DNA from: Streptomyces avicenniae
GTDB lineage: Bacteria; Actinomycetota; Actinomycetes; Streptomycetales; Streptomycetaceae
DNA length: 64,000 bases
Direction: 5' to 3'
Assembly (NCBI RefSeq): GCF_000719135.1
Contig: NZ_JOEK01000021.1
Location: 17,163-81,162, forward strand
How positions within the stretch are numbered: the first letter of the stretch is position 1; the number at the start of each line of letters is the position of its first letter. The translations under genes and the position numbers were made by a program. Shown here piece by piece: positions 1 through 8,593 of this stretch. The notes beneath the pieces were generated by a model, which searched no databases, was not told where the DNA came from, and was given only the letters and a program-made list of their open reading frames with translations.

Positions 1-443
1 TGACCTGGCGGCGGGTCTGCGCTGATCGGCCCTGAGTGACCTCTCGGCCGACTCGACACGGGTCCGGCAGGCCCGGGAGGACTCGTCCAGCCGGGTGGAT
101 GCCGTCCTCGGCGTCCACCGGGTAGGTGACAAGTCACCCGATCCGTGCGCCATGGCGTCCTCACGTGAGAAGGAAGGTCACAAGTCGAGCCGTTGGGGAG
201 CTTGCCTGACCTGGGCGCGCGGGTGAGGTGATTGACCGAAGATCGCTCCAGGGGGTGATGGGCGGCCTCCCCGGGGCCCTGCGAGCGGGGCGGGCCAGGG
301 GGAGGAACCGCGGGGGCCGCAGGACCGTTCACGGTCAAGAGCCGGGTGCGCCGCGCTCACGCCCCCTGGGGACAGGGGCGCCGGTCGCACCAGGCACACT
401 TCACCTGGAGAACACGCCACCTATCGACCAGAAGAGGTCAGGG
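1..443. other. Non-coding left edge, with a 14-bp inverted repeat at 125-138
   Basis: I see no convincing gene here; the open frames lack family character and a ribosome-binding site. A perfect inverted repeat, GGTGAC-AA-GTCACC, lies at 125-138, and a related half site (GGTCACAAGTC) lies near 175. It could be an operator for the TerD gene downstream, but 300 bp separate them. A partial gene to the left of the window cannot be excluded. Confidence 0.4.
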
Positions 444-1028
444 ATGATCACTCTCACCAAAGACGACGAACCGGCGGACCTCGACGGCATCACCCACATG
501 TCGATCGGCGTGTCCTGGGACCCCACCGCCGGAAGCAGCGGCGGTGTCCTCGGCAAGGTGCGGAGGAAGATGGGGACGGACCTCGATCTCATCGCCATCG
601 CGCTCCAGGGCAGCGACCCGGTGCGGCTTGCGGGGCTCGACTCCCTCGACCCGCTCGGCAACGGCGCGCTCCTCCACACCGGGGACAACCAGACGGGCCG
701 CGGGGAGGGCGACGACGAGACCGTCACCGTCGAATTCGGCCGTATACCGCCGAACATCACGGCCATAGCCTTCGTCGCCAGCGCGTTCAAGCGCGGCAGC
801 AGTTTCCAGAAGGCACGCAATGTCAGCTTCAAGGTCTACGACGCGACCGGCGGAGACATCCAGCAGGTGGCGGACATCTGGCCGAGTCTCATGACGAACG
901 ACAACAGCTGCGCAATCGCCAAGGCATTCCGTGCGGGCAACTCCTGGAAACTCCAGGTCGTGAACAAGACCGGCAAGGTCAAGCAGGGGGACGAACTCTC
1001 CCTGATGCGCTTCGCCGCGACCGCGTAG
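444..1028 (+). CDS. TerD family (tellurium resistance/stress) protein
   Basis: A 194-residue cytoplasmic TerD-fold protein. TerD proteins are calcium-binding beta-sandwich proteins linked to tellurite, phage and general stress responses, with no known enzymatic activity. The family pattern is visible: GTDLDLIAIAL at about residues 44-54, then the acidic loop HTGDNQTGRGEGDDETV (about 78-94) that binds calcium in relatives, and a C-terminal strand QGDELSL. The ATG at 444 is chosen over upstream in-frame starts because homology begins there and AGAAGAGG lies just upstream. It stands alone here, without the terABCZ genes of a full tellurite cluster. The family is clear; the physiological role of this copy is unknown. 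Confidence 0.9.
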   Translation: MITLTKDDEPADLDGITHMSIGVSWDPTAGSSGGVLGKVRRKMGTDLDLIAIALQGSDPVRLAGLDSLDPLGNGALLHTGDNQTGRGEGDDETVTVEFGRIPPNITAIAFVASAFKRGSSFQKARNVSFKVYDATGGDIQQVADIWPSLMTNDNSCAIAKAFRAGNSWKLQVVNKTGKVKQGDELSLMRFAATA

Positions 1029-1355
1029 TCACGGCGCCGACGGGGGCAGCTCGTGCCGACCGGGCGGTGGATGTTCCCGGGGAATGCGGGAGTGGGGCGC
1101 GGGTGCGCGGAATGCGGCACCCGGCCCTCCCGCAGACCGGAATTGCACGGACGCACCGCGCATTTCGTCGGTGCGGGCGACGCCGATTCTCCGGCGCGTC
1201 GGCGTGGTCACGTGCCGCAAGGTGGTGGACTCGGTTAGCTTTCGCGTGGCAGAGCGCGCTGTTCCGTTCCCGGCCGTCGTATTCGCCGACGCGGGAAACA
1301 GCGCCAGGGAGTTCCGTCTCCCGCCCACCCCCGCGCGCATGAGAAGAGAACCGCA
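1029..1355. other. Intergenic region with a weak hairpin
   Basis: There is no gene. A 7-bp stem CGGGTGC/GCACCCG (1100-1106 with 1117-1123, 10-nt loop) could be a weak terminator for the TerD gene. The rest presumably carries the promoter of the DUF4331 gene; I cannot place -35/-10 boxes with confidence. Confidence 0.35.
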
Positions 1356-2390
1356 GTGTCACACCACCTTGACTCCCCCCTCGCCCTCCAGGACGTCCGT
1401 CTGGACATCACCGACCTGTACGTCTTCCGTGGGGAGACCGGCACCGCGTTCGTGCTGGACGTGTGTCCCTCGGCGGCCGGGGAGGACGCGCCGAAGGGGT
1501 TCCACCCTGAGGCGCAGTACGAGATCAAGATCGACTGCGACCACGACGCCGTCGAGGACGTGACCTACCGCTTCAGCTTCGGCGAGCGCACCGCGCAGGG
1601 CGGCCAGGAGTTCGAGCTGCGGATGATCACGGGGACGGACGCGCGTGACCCCCACGCCACCGGTTCCCTGGTCGCGCAGAGCGTCACGGGTCAGGCCGTC
1701 GCCTCGGAGCGGGGCATCAGGGCGTGGGCGGGGCGGGCGAGCGACCCGTTCTGGATCGAGCCCGACGTGCTGAAGGCGATCGGGGCCGCCTTCGCGAACG
1801 GCACACGGGTGGACCTGTCGTCGTGGGACCCGGCGCGCGCGCAGAACCTGTTCGCCGACAACAAGGTGTACACGATCGTCCTTGAGGTGCCGGACGACGA
1901 GCTGCTCCCGGCGATCGGGGCCGACCGGCACATCGACGTCTGGGCGCTGACGAGTCTGGCGACGGACGCGGGCGGATGGCGGCCCGTCAACCGGTTCGGG
2001 CACCCGATGGTGCACCCGCTGTTCGCGCAGCTCGACGAGGAGCTGGGGAACCGGCTGAACACGACGGCCCCGGCCGACGATGTGAAGGTGCACGGGGAGA
2101 AGCTGGCCGAGCTGGTCGCGGGCGTCGTCCGCGCGTACGGCACGGCGGCGGACCCGGTGGCGTACGGGAAGACGGTCGCCGCGCGGCTGCTGCCGAACGT
2201 GATGCCGTACATCGTGGGGACGCAGGGCGTGTACGGGTTCGCGTGCTGGAACGGGCGCTCGATGATCGACAACGCGCCCGATGTCATGTTCTCGTTCGCG
2301 ACCAACACCCCGTTCGGCATCGGGCTGGACCGGAACGCGGTCGCGGCGAAGCCGTCGGACACGTTCCCCTACGTGCCGGTGCTCGACTGA
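1356..2390 (+). CDS. DUF4331 domain-containing protein
   Basis: A 344-residue protein that matches the DUF4331 family along its whole length: N-terminal SHHLDSPLA, then DITDLYVF, and a C-terminal NRFGHPMVHP segment followed by IDNAPDVMFS. The family is common in actinobacteria and has no established function. I see no signal peptide or membrane segment, so it is probably cytoplasmic. Start is the GTG at 1356, directly before the conserved SHHLD; there is only a weak purine stretch (AGAAGAGAA) upstream. It lies 186 bp before an MFS exporter on the same strand, with no evidence of a functional link. Confidence 0.85.
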   Translation: MSHHLDSPLALQDVRLDITDLYVFRGETGTAFVLDVCPSAAGEDAPKGFHPEAQYEIKIDCDHDAVEDVTYRFSFGERTAQGGQEFELRMITGTDARDPHATGSLVAQSVTGQAVASERGIRAWAGRASDPFWIEPDVLKAIGAAFANGTRVDLSSWDPARAQNLFADNKVYTIVLEVPDDELLPAIGADRHIDVWALTSLATDAGGWRPVNRFGHPMVHPLFAQLDEELGNRLNTTAPADDVKVHGEKLAELVAGVVRAYGTAADPVAYGKTVAARLLPNVMPYIVGTQGVYGFACWNGRSMIDNAPDVMFSFATNTPFGIGLDRNAVAAKPSDTFPYVPVLD

Positions 2391-2576
2391 CCCCGTCCGG
2401 GCGGATCGTCCGGGGCCGTGCGGGCGCGTCCGGGGCCCCGGGATATGTTCTGCGGCGGTGGGGGACGTGTGCCGTCCCCCACCGCGGGACGACAGGACAG
2501 CGGGACGGCCGTGGGCGTGGACAGGGAAGACAGTGAGGACGCGGAGCCGCGGGAGGCCGTGCGGCGGCGGTGGGCG

Positions 2577-3788
2577 ATGGACACCCGGCCGCTGCGGCGG
2601 CCGGCGTACCGGCGGCTGTGGGGTTCGACGGTCGTCACGGCGGTGGGCAGCCAGCTGACGGCCGTCGCCGTGCCCTTGCAGGTCTACGACATCACCGGGT
2701 CGTCCGTGTGGGTCGGGTACGCGAGCCTCGCGGGACTGCTGCCGTTGGTCGTGTTCGCCCTGTGGGGCGGGGCCGTCGCCGACCGGATGGACCGGCGCAC
2801 GCTGCTGATCGTCGGCGACACGGGGATAGCCGTCACGTCGCTGCTGCTGTGGGCGCAGGCGATCGCCGGGCTCGACTCGGTGGCGGCCCTGATGATCCTG
2901 CTGGCGGTGCAGCAGGCGTTCTTCGGTCTGGAGGCTCCGGCGCGCAGCGCGTCGATACCCCGGCTCGTGCCCGTGGGGGAGCTTCCGGCGGCGAACGCGC
3001 TGGGCTCGACGGTCTCGCAGACGGGGATGCTGGTCGGTCCGCTGCTGGCCGGGGCGCTGATCCCCGTGATCGGGCTGGCCGAGCTGTACCTGATCGACGC
3101 GCTGGCCCTGGGCGTGGCCGTGTGGGCGGACTGGCGGCTGCCCGCGCTGCCGCCGCTGGGCGGCCCGTCGGCGGCGGCGAGGTCGGGATGGCGGGAGATC
3201 GTGGCGGGTTTCCGCTACATGGCGGCGCACACGGTGCTGCTGCTGTCGTTCGTCGCCGACATCATCGCGATGGTGCTGGGGATGCCGCGGGCGCTGTTCC
3301 CGCAGCTGGCGTCGGAGACGTTCGCCTCGCACGGGGAGGGGTTCGCGCTCGGGCTGCTGTACGCGGCGATCCCGGTGGGCGCGGTGCTGGGCGGTCTGGG
3401 CTCGGGGACGTTCTCGCGGGCGCGGCGGCACGGTCTGCTGGTGATCGCGAGCGTGGTGGTGTGGGGGCTGGCGATCATGGGGTTCGGGCTGAGCGGGAGC
3501 CTGTGGGTGGCGCTCGTGTTCCTGGTGGTCGCGGGGGTGGCGGACATGGTGTCGATGGTGTTCCGGGGGGCGATACTGCTGTCCGCGGCGACCGACGAGA
3601 TGCGGGGCCGTATGCAGGGGGTCTTCACGGTCGTCGTCGCCGGGGGGCCTCGGCTGGCGGACGCGCTGCACGGGGCGGGTGGTTCGGCGTTCGGGCCGCG
3701 TGTGGCGATAGCGGTCGGCGGGGGGCTGGTCGTCGTGGGGGCGCTGGCCCTGGCGGCGGCGCCGGGGCTGCGCCGCCACCGGGTCTGA
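2577..3788 (+). CDS. MFS transporter (EntS/DHA3-like exporter)
   Basis: About 403 residues with roughly twelve hydrophobic segments, placing it in the inner membrane as a proton-coupled exporter. The first helix region follows RPAYRRLWGS, typical of the EntS-like branch of the major facilitator superfamily. The loop between helices 2 and 3 carries the MFS motif A-like GGAVADRMDRRTLL, and the mid-protein segment has the PARSASIPRLVP pattern of DHA3 exporters. The substrate cannot be read from the sequence; relatives export siderophores or drugs. The ATG at 2577 is chosen because homology starts there; in-frame GTGs at 2511 and 2517 would add a charged 20-residue extension. It ends 11 bp from a convergent Dabb gene. 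Confidence 0.88.
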   Translation: MDTRPLRRPAYRRLWGSTVVTAVGSQLTAVAVPLQVYDITGSSVWVGYASLAGLLPLVVFALWGGAVADRMDRRTLLIVGDTGIAVTSLLLWAQAIAGLDSVAALMILLAVQQAFFGLEAPARSASIPRLVPVGELPAANALGSTVSQTGMLVGPLLAGALIPVIGLAELYLIDALALGVAVWADWRLPALPPLGGPSAAARSGWREIVAGFRYMAAHTVLLLSFVADIIAMVLGMPRALFPQLASETFASHGEGFALGLLYAAIPVGAVLGGLGSGTFSRARRHGLLVIASVVVWGLAIMGFGLSGSLWVALVFLVVAGVADMVSMVFRGAILLSAATDEMRGRMQGVFTVVVAGGPRLADALHGAGGSAFGPRVAIAVGGGLVVVGALALAAAPGLRRHRV

Positions 3789-3799
3789 GGCGCGGGCCG

Positions 3800-4186
3800 T
3801 CAGGCGGGGATGGCGTTGAGCAGCCGGTCCCACTCGGGGTATCTGGCGAGCTTCGCGGCGTGGAGGGCTCCGATGCGCGGACCGATCTCCGGGTCGGGGT
3901 CGTCGGTGAAGCGGACCGCGGAGAGCCGGGCGATGCGCGGGAGGATCGTCCAGTCGCCCTCGATGTGCACCGGATCGTTCATGTAGTGCTCCAGGGCGGT
4001 CAGGTCCTGGACGGAGGCGGAGTACGCGTGGGTGAAACCCTCGGCCGGGTCGCCGAGGTCGTGGCCGACGCTGCCGAACGTGACGGAGGCGACGGACGCC
4101 GTGCGCCGCATGAGGGCGAGCACCTCGGCCCGTTCGTCGTCGGTGGTGCCGTCCTTGAAGGTGAAGCGCAGGACGTTGGTGATCAT
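3800..4186 (-). CDS. Dabb (stress-responsive alpha/beta barrel) family protein
   Basis: A 128-residue dimeric alpha/beta barrel (Dabb) protein. The family signature is plain: MITNVLRFTFKDGTTDDER at the start, a central GHDLGDPAEGFTHAYS, and the HYMNDPVH block that packs at the dimer interface. Relatives include stress-induced plant proteins and bacterial monooxygenase-like proteins; no activity can be assigned here. The start ATG at 4186 is preceded by GAGGAG. It is probably monocistronic, since a strong terminator lies between it and the next minus-strand gene to its left. Confidence 0.85.
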   Translation of the reverse strand: MITNVLRFTFKDGTTDDERAEVLALMRRTASVASVTFGSVGHDLGDPAEGFTHAYSASVQDLTALEHYMNDPVHIEGDWTILPRIARLSAVRFTDDPDPEIGPRIGALHAAKLARYPEWDRLLNAIPA

Positions 4187-4256
4187 GGGTGGCTCCTCGC
4201 GCAGAAAATTGACCAGCGGGTTCAGATTAGTGAATTCACCGGTTGGGGCGCAAGGA

Positions 4257-4299
4257 CCGGCGGCGCGGGCACCGGTGCAGGAGGTGCCCGCGCCGCCGG
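4257..4299 (-). terminator. Strong hairpin terminator after the fasciclin gene
   Basis: A perfect 17-bp GC-rich stem: CCGGCGGCGCGGGCACC at 4257-4273 pairs with 4283-4299 around a 9-nt loop. It lies 38 bp beyond the fasciclin stop codon, where the SigK-controlled operon should end. There is no U-tract, as is usual in Streptomyces. Confidence 0.85.
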
Positions 4300-4336
4300 A
4301 GTCATACCGGGCGCGCGGTGAGGCGGCCGGGGTGGG

Positions 4337-4996
4337 TCACGGCATCAGGACGGAGTCGATCAGGTAGACCGTCGCGTTGGCCGTCTGCACGTTGCCGCAG
4401 ACCACGGAGGCGCTGTCGTTGACGGTGAAGGACTCGCCCGAGCCCGAGGTGGTCACGGTGCCGCCCTGGAGGGTCTCGAACTCGCCGTTCGCGAGGTCCT
4501 CGGGGGTGAGGCGCTCGCCGACGACGTGGTAGGTGAGCACGTCGGTGAGGGCCGCCTCGTCGGCGAGCAGCGCGGTGAGGTCGGCCTCGGGGATCTGGGC
4601 GAACGCGTCGTTGACGGGCGCGAAGACGGTGAGGGCCTCGGAGTTGTTGAGCGTGTCGCCGAGACCGGCGGCGGTGACGGCGGTCACCAGGGTGGCCAGC
4701 TCGGGGTTGTTGCTGGCCGCCGTGGCCACCGGGTCCTGGGCCATGCCGTTGAAGCTGCCCGCGCCGTCGGCGGGGACGCCCGCGCAGGCCGGGCCGAAGG
4801 GGGCGGACGCGTCGGTCATGCCCTCGTCGGTGTCCTCCGTGGGCTGCTCGTCCGTGGTCTCCTCCTGCGAGGTCTGGCTGTCGGACGAGTCGGCCGAGGT
4901 GTCCTCGTCGTCCGACGAACACGCGGCCAGGCCGAGGGGCAGGACGGCGGCGGCGACGAGGGCGACGGTGGTGCGGCGCATGCGGTTGACGTTCAT
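4337..4996 (-). CDS. Fasciclin (FAS1) domain lipoprotein
   Basis: A 219-residue lipoprotein: basic start, hydrophobic stretch, lipobox LGLAAC with Cys26 as the lipidated residue. An acidic Ser/Asp/Glu/Thr-rich tether (about 27-65) leads to one FAS1 domain (about 85-219) with the H-box LTVFAPVNDAFAQIP and the YH motif YHVVGERLTP. FAS1 domains mediate adhesion or protein contacts at the cell surface. It follows the molybdoenzyme gene by 72 bp on the same strand, so the two are probably one operon under SigK. This parallels mycobacteria, where SigK drives the fasciclin antigens MPT70 and MPT83; that parallel is an inference here. Confidence 0.92.
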   Translation of the reverse strand: MNVNRMRRTTVALVAAAVLPLGLAACSSDDEDTSADSSDSQTSQEETTDEQPTEDTDEGMTDASAPFGPACAGVPADGAGSFNGMAQDPVATAASNNPELATLVTAVTAAGLGDTLNNSEALTVFAPVNDAFAQIPEADLTALLADEAALTDVLTYHVVGERLTPEDLANGEFETLQGGTVTTSGSGESFTVNDSASVVCGNVQTANATVYLIDSVLMP

Positions 4997-5068
4997 GAGG
5001 GTTCTCCTGGAATGGGGTTTCTTGGGCTGTTCGTGGTGTGGGGGGCGTCCGTCGTGGGGACGGCGGGG

Positions 5069-6703
5069 TCAGGCCACTTCGACCACCACCGAGTGCCATC
5101 CGGTCGCACCGCCGGGGATGGGGTCGGAGCGTTCCGAGGTCTGTATCTCCCCCGTGCGGTCGGTGGCGCGGACCTCGATGCGGTGCCGACCGGGCTGGGC
5201 GGGCCAGTCCCAGCGCCACTGGCGCCAGGTGTCCACCGTGTCCTCGGCGGCCAGCTCGGTCTCCTGCCACGGGCCGTCGTCCACCCGGACCTCGACCCGG
5301 TCGATGCCGGTGTGCTGGGCCCAGGCGACCCCGGCGACCGGTACGGTCCCGGCGGGGATGTCGGCGAAGCCTCGCGGGGTGTCGATGCGGGACTGGGTCC
5401 TGATCGGCGCCTGGGCGGCCCAGTCGCGGCGGACCCAGTAGGCGTCGAAGTCGGCGAAGGTGGTGAGTTCGATGTCCTCGATCCACTTGCAGGCCGACAC
5501 GTAGCCGTACAGGCCGGGGACCAGCATGCGGACGGGGAAGCCGTGGTCGAACGGGAGGGGTTCGCCGTTCATGCCGACGGCGAGCAGCGCGTCACGTCCG
5601 TCCATCACGGCCTCGACGGGGGTGCCGAGGGTCATGCCGTCCACGGACCGGGCCACCAGCTGGTCGGCCGGTCCGCCTTCGGAGGGCGGGCGGACCCCGG
5701 CGTCGCGCAGCACGTCGGCCAGGGGGACGCCGATCCAGCGGGCGTTGCCCGCGTAGGGGCCGCCGACCTGGTTGGAGACGCAGGTCAGGGTGATGTGACG
5801 TTCGATCAGCTCGCGGCGCAGCAGGTCGTCGTACGAGAGGGTCAGGGGGCGGGTGACGCCCGCGCCGTGGATGCGCAGGCGCCAGCTGCGGGCGTTCACG
5901 CGGGGGACGGTGAGGGCCGTGTCCACGCGGTAGAAGTCGGTGTTGGACGTGAGGTGCGGGGTGATGCCCTCGACGCCGAGGTCGGCGCCGCGGGGGGACG
6001 GCGTCACCGGGGAGGCGGGGGCCGGGAGGCGGATCGCGTCGCGGGCGGCGGCGGCCTGGCTGCTGCCTGCCTGGTTTATGCGGGTGGCGAGGACTCCCGA
6101 GGCGGCCGACACGGCGGCGACCGAGGTGGCCGCGAGGACGAAGGCGCGCCGGTCGAAGGCCGGGGGGACGTCGGGGGGCGGTGCGGTGGGAGGTGACGGC
6201 TCCTGGGCGTCGGGGGCCGGTCGTCGGCGGATGGCGGGGAACAGCCCGGCCAGGAAGTGGAGGACGGCCGCGCCGGTCACCGCTCCGAGGAGCGAGGGGA
6301 CGGCGTCGAACCGTCCGGCGTCCGGACGGCCCGCCGCGGCGACGGCCCCGACCGCTCCGACGAGCAGCACGCCGAGCGCCGCCGTGCGGCGGAACCGGGC
6401 CGCCGCGAGACCGAGGGCGATCGCGAAGAGGACGAGGAGCGCAAGGATGCCGAGGCGCAGGACGAGCTTGTCGTTGGTGCCGAAGGTGCGGATCGCCCAG
6501 TCCTTGACGGGGGCAGGGGTCCGGTCGATGACGGCGCCGCCGAGGGCGGTGACGGGTCCGGCCTCGCGGCGGATCAGGGAGGCGGACAGTTCGGCGACGG
6601 CGAGCGCGGCGCCGGCGGCCAGGAGGCCGGACAGCGCACCGGGAATTCCCACCCGTGCCGCTGCCCGCCATCGGGTCGTGCGCTGCGCCTCGTTGCCGCT
6701 CAT
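5069..6703 (-). CDS. Membrane-anchored molybdopterin-dependent oxidoreductase (sulfite oxidase fold)
   Basis: A 544-residue protein with a membrane module and an external catalytic module. Hydrophobic segments lie at about 20-43, 83-101, 106-124, 136-155 and 187-207, the last just after DRRAF, a Tat-like internal anchor. The C-terminal half is the sulfite-oxidase molybdopterin domain (HLTSNTDFYRVDTAL, WRLRIHG), with the molybdenum-ligating cysteine Cys308 in ITLTCVSN. It is followed by the oxidase dimerization domain. The substrate is unknown; relatives reduce or oxidize small S/N oxides or repair methionine sulfoxide. The ATG at 6703 lies only 6 bp from a SigK-type -10 box, so the mRNA is probably leaderless. 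It is co-oriented with the downstream fasciclin lipoprotein gene. Confidence 0.92.
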   Translation of the reverse strand: MSGNEAQRTTRWRAAARVGIPGALSGLLAAGAALAVAELSASLIRREAGPVTALGGAVIDRTPAPVKDWAIRTFGTNDKLVLRLGILALLVLFAIALGLAAARFRRTAALGVLLVGAVGAVAAAGRPDAGRFDAVPSLLGAVTGAAVLHFLAGLFPAIRRRPAPDAQEPSPPTAPPPDVPPAFDRRAFVLAATSVAAVSAASGVLATRINQAGSSQAAAARDAIRLPAPASPVTPSPRGADLGVEGITPHLTSNTDFYRVDTALTVPRVNARSWRLRIHGAGVTRPLTLSYDDLLRRELIERHITLTCVSNQVGGPYAGNARWIGVPLADVLRDAGVRPPSEGGPADQLVARSVDGMTLGTPVEAVMDGRDALLAVGMNGEPLPFDHGFPVRMLVPGLYGYVSACKWIEDIELTTFADFDAYWVRRDWAAQAPIRTQSRIDTPRGFADIPAGTVPVAGVAWAQHTGIDRVEVRVDDGPWQETELAAEDTVDTWRQWRWDWPAQPGRHRIEVRATDRTGEIQTSERSDPIPGGATGWHSVVVEVA

Positions 6704-6709
6704 GCCCGT

Positions 6710-6738
6710 ACTTCGGAGCCCGACGGGCGGTGGATTGG
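6710..6738 (-). promoter_or_regulatory. SigK-type promoter of the molybdoenzyme gene (leaderless)
   Basis: On the minus strand: -35 CCAATCC (6738-6732), exactly 16 bp spacer, -10 CGAAGT (6715-6710). The extended -35 block CCCACCAATCCAC is repeated before sigK with the same 16-bp spacing. The start codon begins 7 bp beyond the -10 box, so transcription should start at or beside the A of the ATG. Confidence 0.75.
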
Positions 6739-7042
6739 TGGGACTTCGGAGAAATTCGGGAATGCTGCGGAAGGAGCGGCGAAATACGCGCCGGACACGG
6801 GGCTTTGACCACTCTCCTCTCTCTCAGCGGACGATCCCTGAGGAACCACCGGCCATTTGATCGGTAGGCGAATGCCTGTACGTGCGCGCCTCGTGAATCG
6901 TCGGCCCTGCTGGTGGAGTTGTCGGCGCTCTGCGCACCTCACTCCTGGCGGGCACGCCCTGGGGTCGGGCGCCGTGCCTTCACGAGGCAGGTCCACCGAC
7001 GGCTGAGGCGCCGCAGGCGGGGCGGCGTGGCCTGACGTGGCG

Positions 7043-7075
7043 ACGCCGCCGACCGCGCGGGGCGGTCGGCGGCGT
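7043..7075 (-). terminator. Hairpin terminator after rskA
   Basis: A perfect 14-bp stem, ACGCCGCCGACCGC (7043-7056) with 7062-7075, and a 5-nt loop. It lies 11 bp beyond the rskA stop codon and separates the sigK-rskA transcript from the molybdoenzyme operon, which therefore needs its own promoter. Confidence 0.8.
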
Positions 7076-7086
7076 GCGGGGCGGTG

Positions 7087-7881
7087 TCAGGCGGTCGGGA
7101 AGGCCATGACCGCCAGGGGGTCGCTGGTCGGCTGCGGGGAGCCGCCGTCGGGTTCGAGCGTGACGCCCATCCCCGACGCGCCGCCGAGGGCGCCGTCCAT
7201 GAGGACGGTCTCGCCGTCGGCCGCCGGGTCGAGCAGCCCGGCGGGACGCATCCGCCCGTCCTCGTCGAACCACAGCTGGTAGACCTTGCCGGGCGGCGGG
7301 GCGGCCAGGCCGGAGACGGCGAACGCGGCACGGTCCGCCGAGGCCGAGACCACGACGGTGGCGCTGCCGCCGCCGGGGAGGGGGCCGGTCGTCACCCGGG
7401 CGTCCGGCGCGGACATGACGCGGGACAGCTCGGCCGCGCGTGCCTCGACCTGTTCGGCGCGGGCACGCGCGTCCTGCGCCGTCTGCCACTGCCAGACGGC
7501 CGTGCCGCCGAGCGCGGCGGCCGTCACGCAGGCGGCCAGCGCGAAGGCGACCGCACGGCGCCGCGTGCCGCCCCGGCGTGCGGGGACCTCGGGCTCGGCG
7601 GCGCCGGGCGGCGGTTCCTGGCGGACGCTGCCGATGCGCCGCAGGACGGCCTCGCGCATCGCGGGTGGCGGTGTCTCGGCGACGGCCTGCCCCAGCCTGG
7701 CGGCGGTCTCCAGCAGTTCCGTGACCTCGGACGCGCACGCCGGGCAGCGCCCCAGGTGGCCCTCGAACCGGGCGCGTTCCGCGGGCAGGACGGCGTCGAG
7801 CGCGTACGCGCCGCCGAGGATGTGCAGCTCGGCCTCGTCGTCCCGCGTCACTCCCTCGCCGTTCGTTCCTGTGCCTTTCAT
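7087..7881 (-). CDS. rskA: RskA-type membrane anti-sigma factor
   Basis: A 264-residue single-pass membrane protein that should hold SigK inactive. The N-terminal anti-sigma domain carries the zinc-type motif H42-x3-C46-x2-C49 in GHLGRCPAC. A transmembrane helix spans about 110-130 after a basic GTRRRA stretch. The C-terminal extracytoplasmic RskA domain includes YQLWFDEDGRMRPAG and a GVTLEPDGGS segment. The ATG at 7881 overlaps the sigK stop (ATGA), indicating translational coupling and near-equal synthesis. In mycobacteria RskA is cut by regulated proteolysis to release SigK; the same is expected here but is not visible in the sequence. Confidence 0.9.
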   Translation of the reverse strand: MKGTGTNGEGVTRDDEAELHILGGAYALDAVLPAERARFEGHLGRCPACASEVTELLETAARLGQAVAETPPPAMREAVLRRIGSVRQEPPPGAAEPEVPARRGGTRRRAVAFALAACVTAAALGGTAVWQWQTAQDARARAEQVEARAAELSRVMSAPDARVTTGPLPGGGSATVVVSASADRAAFAVSGLAAPPPGKVYQLWFDEDGRMRPAGLLDPAADGETVLMDGALGGASGMGVTLEPDGGSPQPTSDPLAVMAFPTA

Positions 7882-8474
7882 GACGTCACCCCCAGGCAGT
7901 CCCGCAGTCGGATCAGGCCGTCCCGCATCCGTGTCTTGACCGTGCCGAGCGGCAGCGAGAGGAGGTCGGCGACCTCGCGGTGCGTCAGCCCGCGGTAGTA
8001 GGCGAGGGTGACGGACTGCCGCTGCCGTTCGGTGAGTCCGCTCATGCAGCGTTTGACCTGTTCGCGTTCCAGGCGCGCCTCGACCTGTTCGGTGACCTCG
8101 TCGAACGCGGGGGTGCGCTCCAGCAGGGCGGCGCGCTGCTCGCGGTCGCTCGCGGCCTGGGCGGACCGTACGCGGTCCACGGCGCGGCGGTGCGCGAGCG
8201 TCATGACCCAGGCCATGGCCGAGCCGCGGTCGGGCCGGTACTGGGCGGCGCAGCGCCACACGTCGATGAGGACCTCCTGCGCCACCTCCTCGGACTGCGC
8301 GGGGTCGCGCAGCACCGACCTGACGAGGCCGAGGACGGGGCCCGCGACGCGGTCGTAGACCGTGGCGAAGGCGTCCTGGTCGCCGCGCGCGACCTCGGCG
8401 AGCGAGTCGGCGAGGCTGGGGGCGGGGCCCTCGCCGTCCCGTGGGACGCCGGACAGGCGGACGGACTCCCTCAC
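7878..8474 (-). CDS. sigK: ECF RNA polymerase sigma factor SigK
   Basis: A 198-residue ECF sigma factor. Region 2 covers about residues 31-100 (QDAFATVYDRVAGPVLGL; then VLIDVWRCAAQYRPDRGSAMAWVMTLAHRRAVDRVR). Region 4 is at the C-terminus (LTERQRQSVTLAYYRGLTHREVADLL, then GTVKTRMRDGLIRLRDCL). These match the SigK (ECF19-type) group paired with RskA. It overlaps rskA by 4 bp. Its own SigK-type promoter lies about 120 bp upstream, pointing to positive autoregulation. The ATG at 8474 is the best start that keeps the whole domain; a slightly longer N-terminus is possible. Confidence 0.92.
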   Translation of the reverse strand: MRESVRLSGVPRDGEGPAPSLADSLAEVARGDQDAFATVYDRVAGPVLGLVRSVLRDPAQSEEVAQEVLIDVWRCAAQYRPDRGSAMAWVMTLAHRRAVDRVRSAQAASDREQRAALLERTPAFDEVTEQVEARLEREQVKRCMSGLTERQRQSVTLAYYRGLTHREVADLLSLPLGTVKTRMRDGLIRLRDCLGVTS

Positions 8475-8593
8475 CGGCGGACTCCCTCGCCGACGGGGGC
8501 GGGACGGTCCGGCCGGGGGGCCGTGAGAGCGAACTCCATGCGACTTTCTCCGAACGACGACGAACGGTGCCCACCGTACGGCGGACCGTGGGG

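Larger units (their letters stand above)
6704..7086. other. Intergenic region between rskA and the molybdoenzyme gene
   Basis: There is no gene in this 383-bp gap. Its left end carries the SigK-type promoter of the molybdoenzyme gene, and its right end the hairpin terminator of rskA. The remainder, with AT-richer patches around 6830-6900, shows nothing I can name. Confidence 0.6.

Noticed and set aside
1100..1123. Hairpin after the TerD gene as a firm terminator
   Set aside because: Only 7 bp with a 10-nt loop and 70 bp from the stop; kept only as a weak note on the intergenic region.
1359..3833. An 824-codon minus-strand frame over the DUF4331 and MFS genes
   Set aside because: Arg/Pro/His-rich shadow translation; both plus-strand genes have clear family matches.
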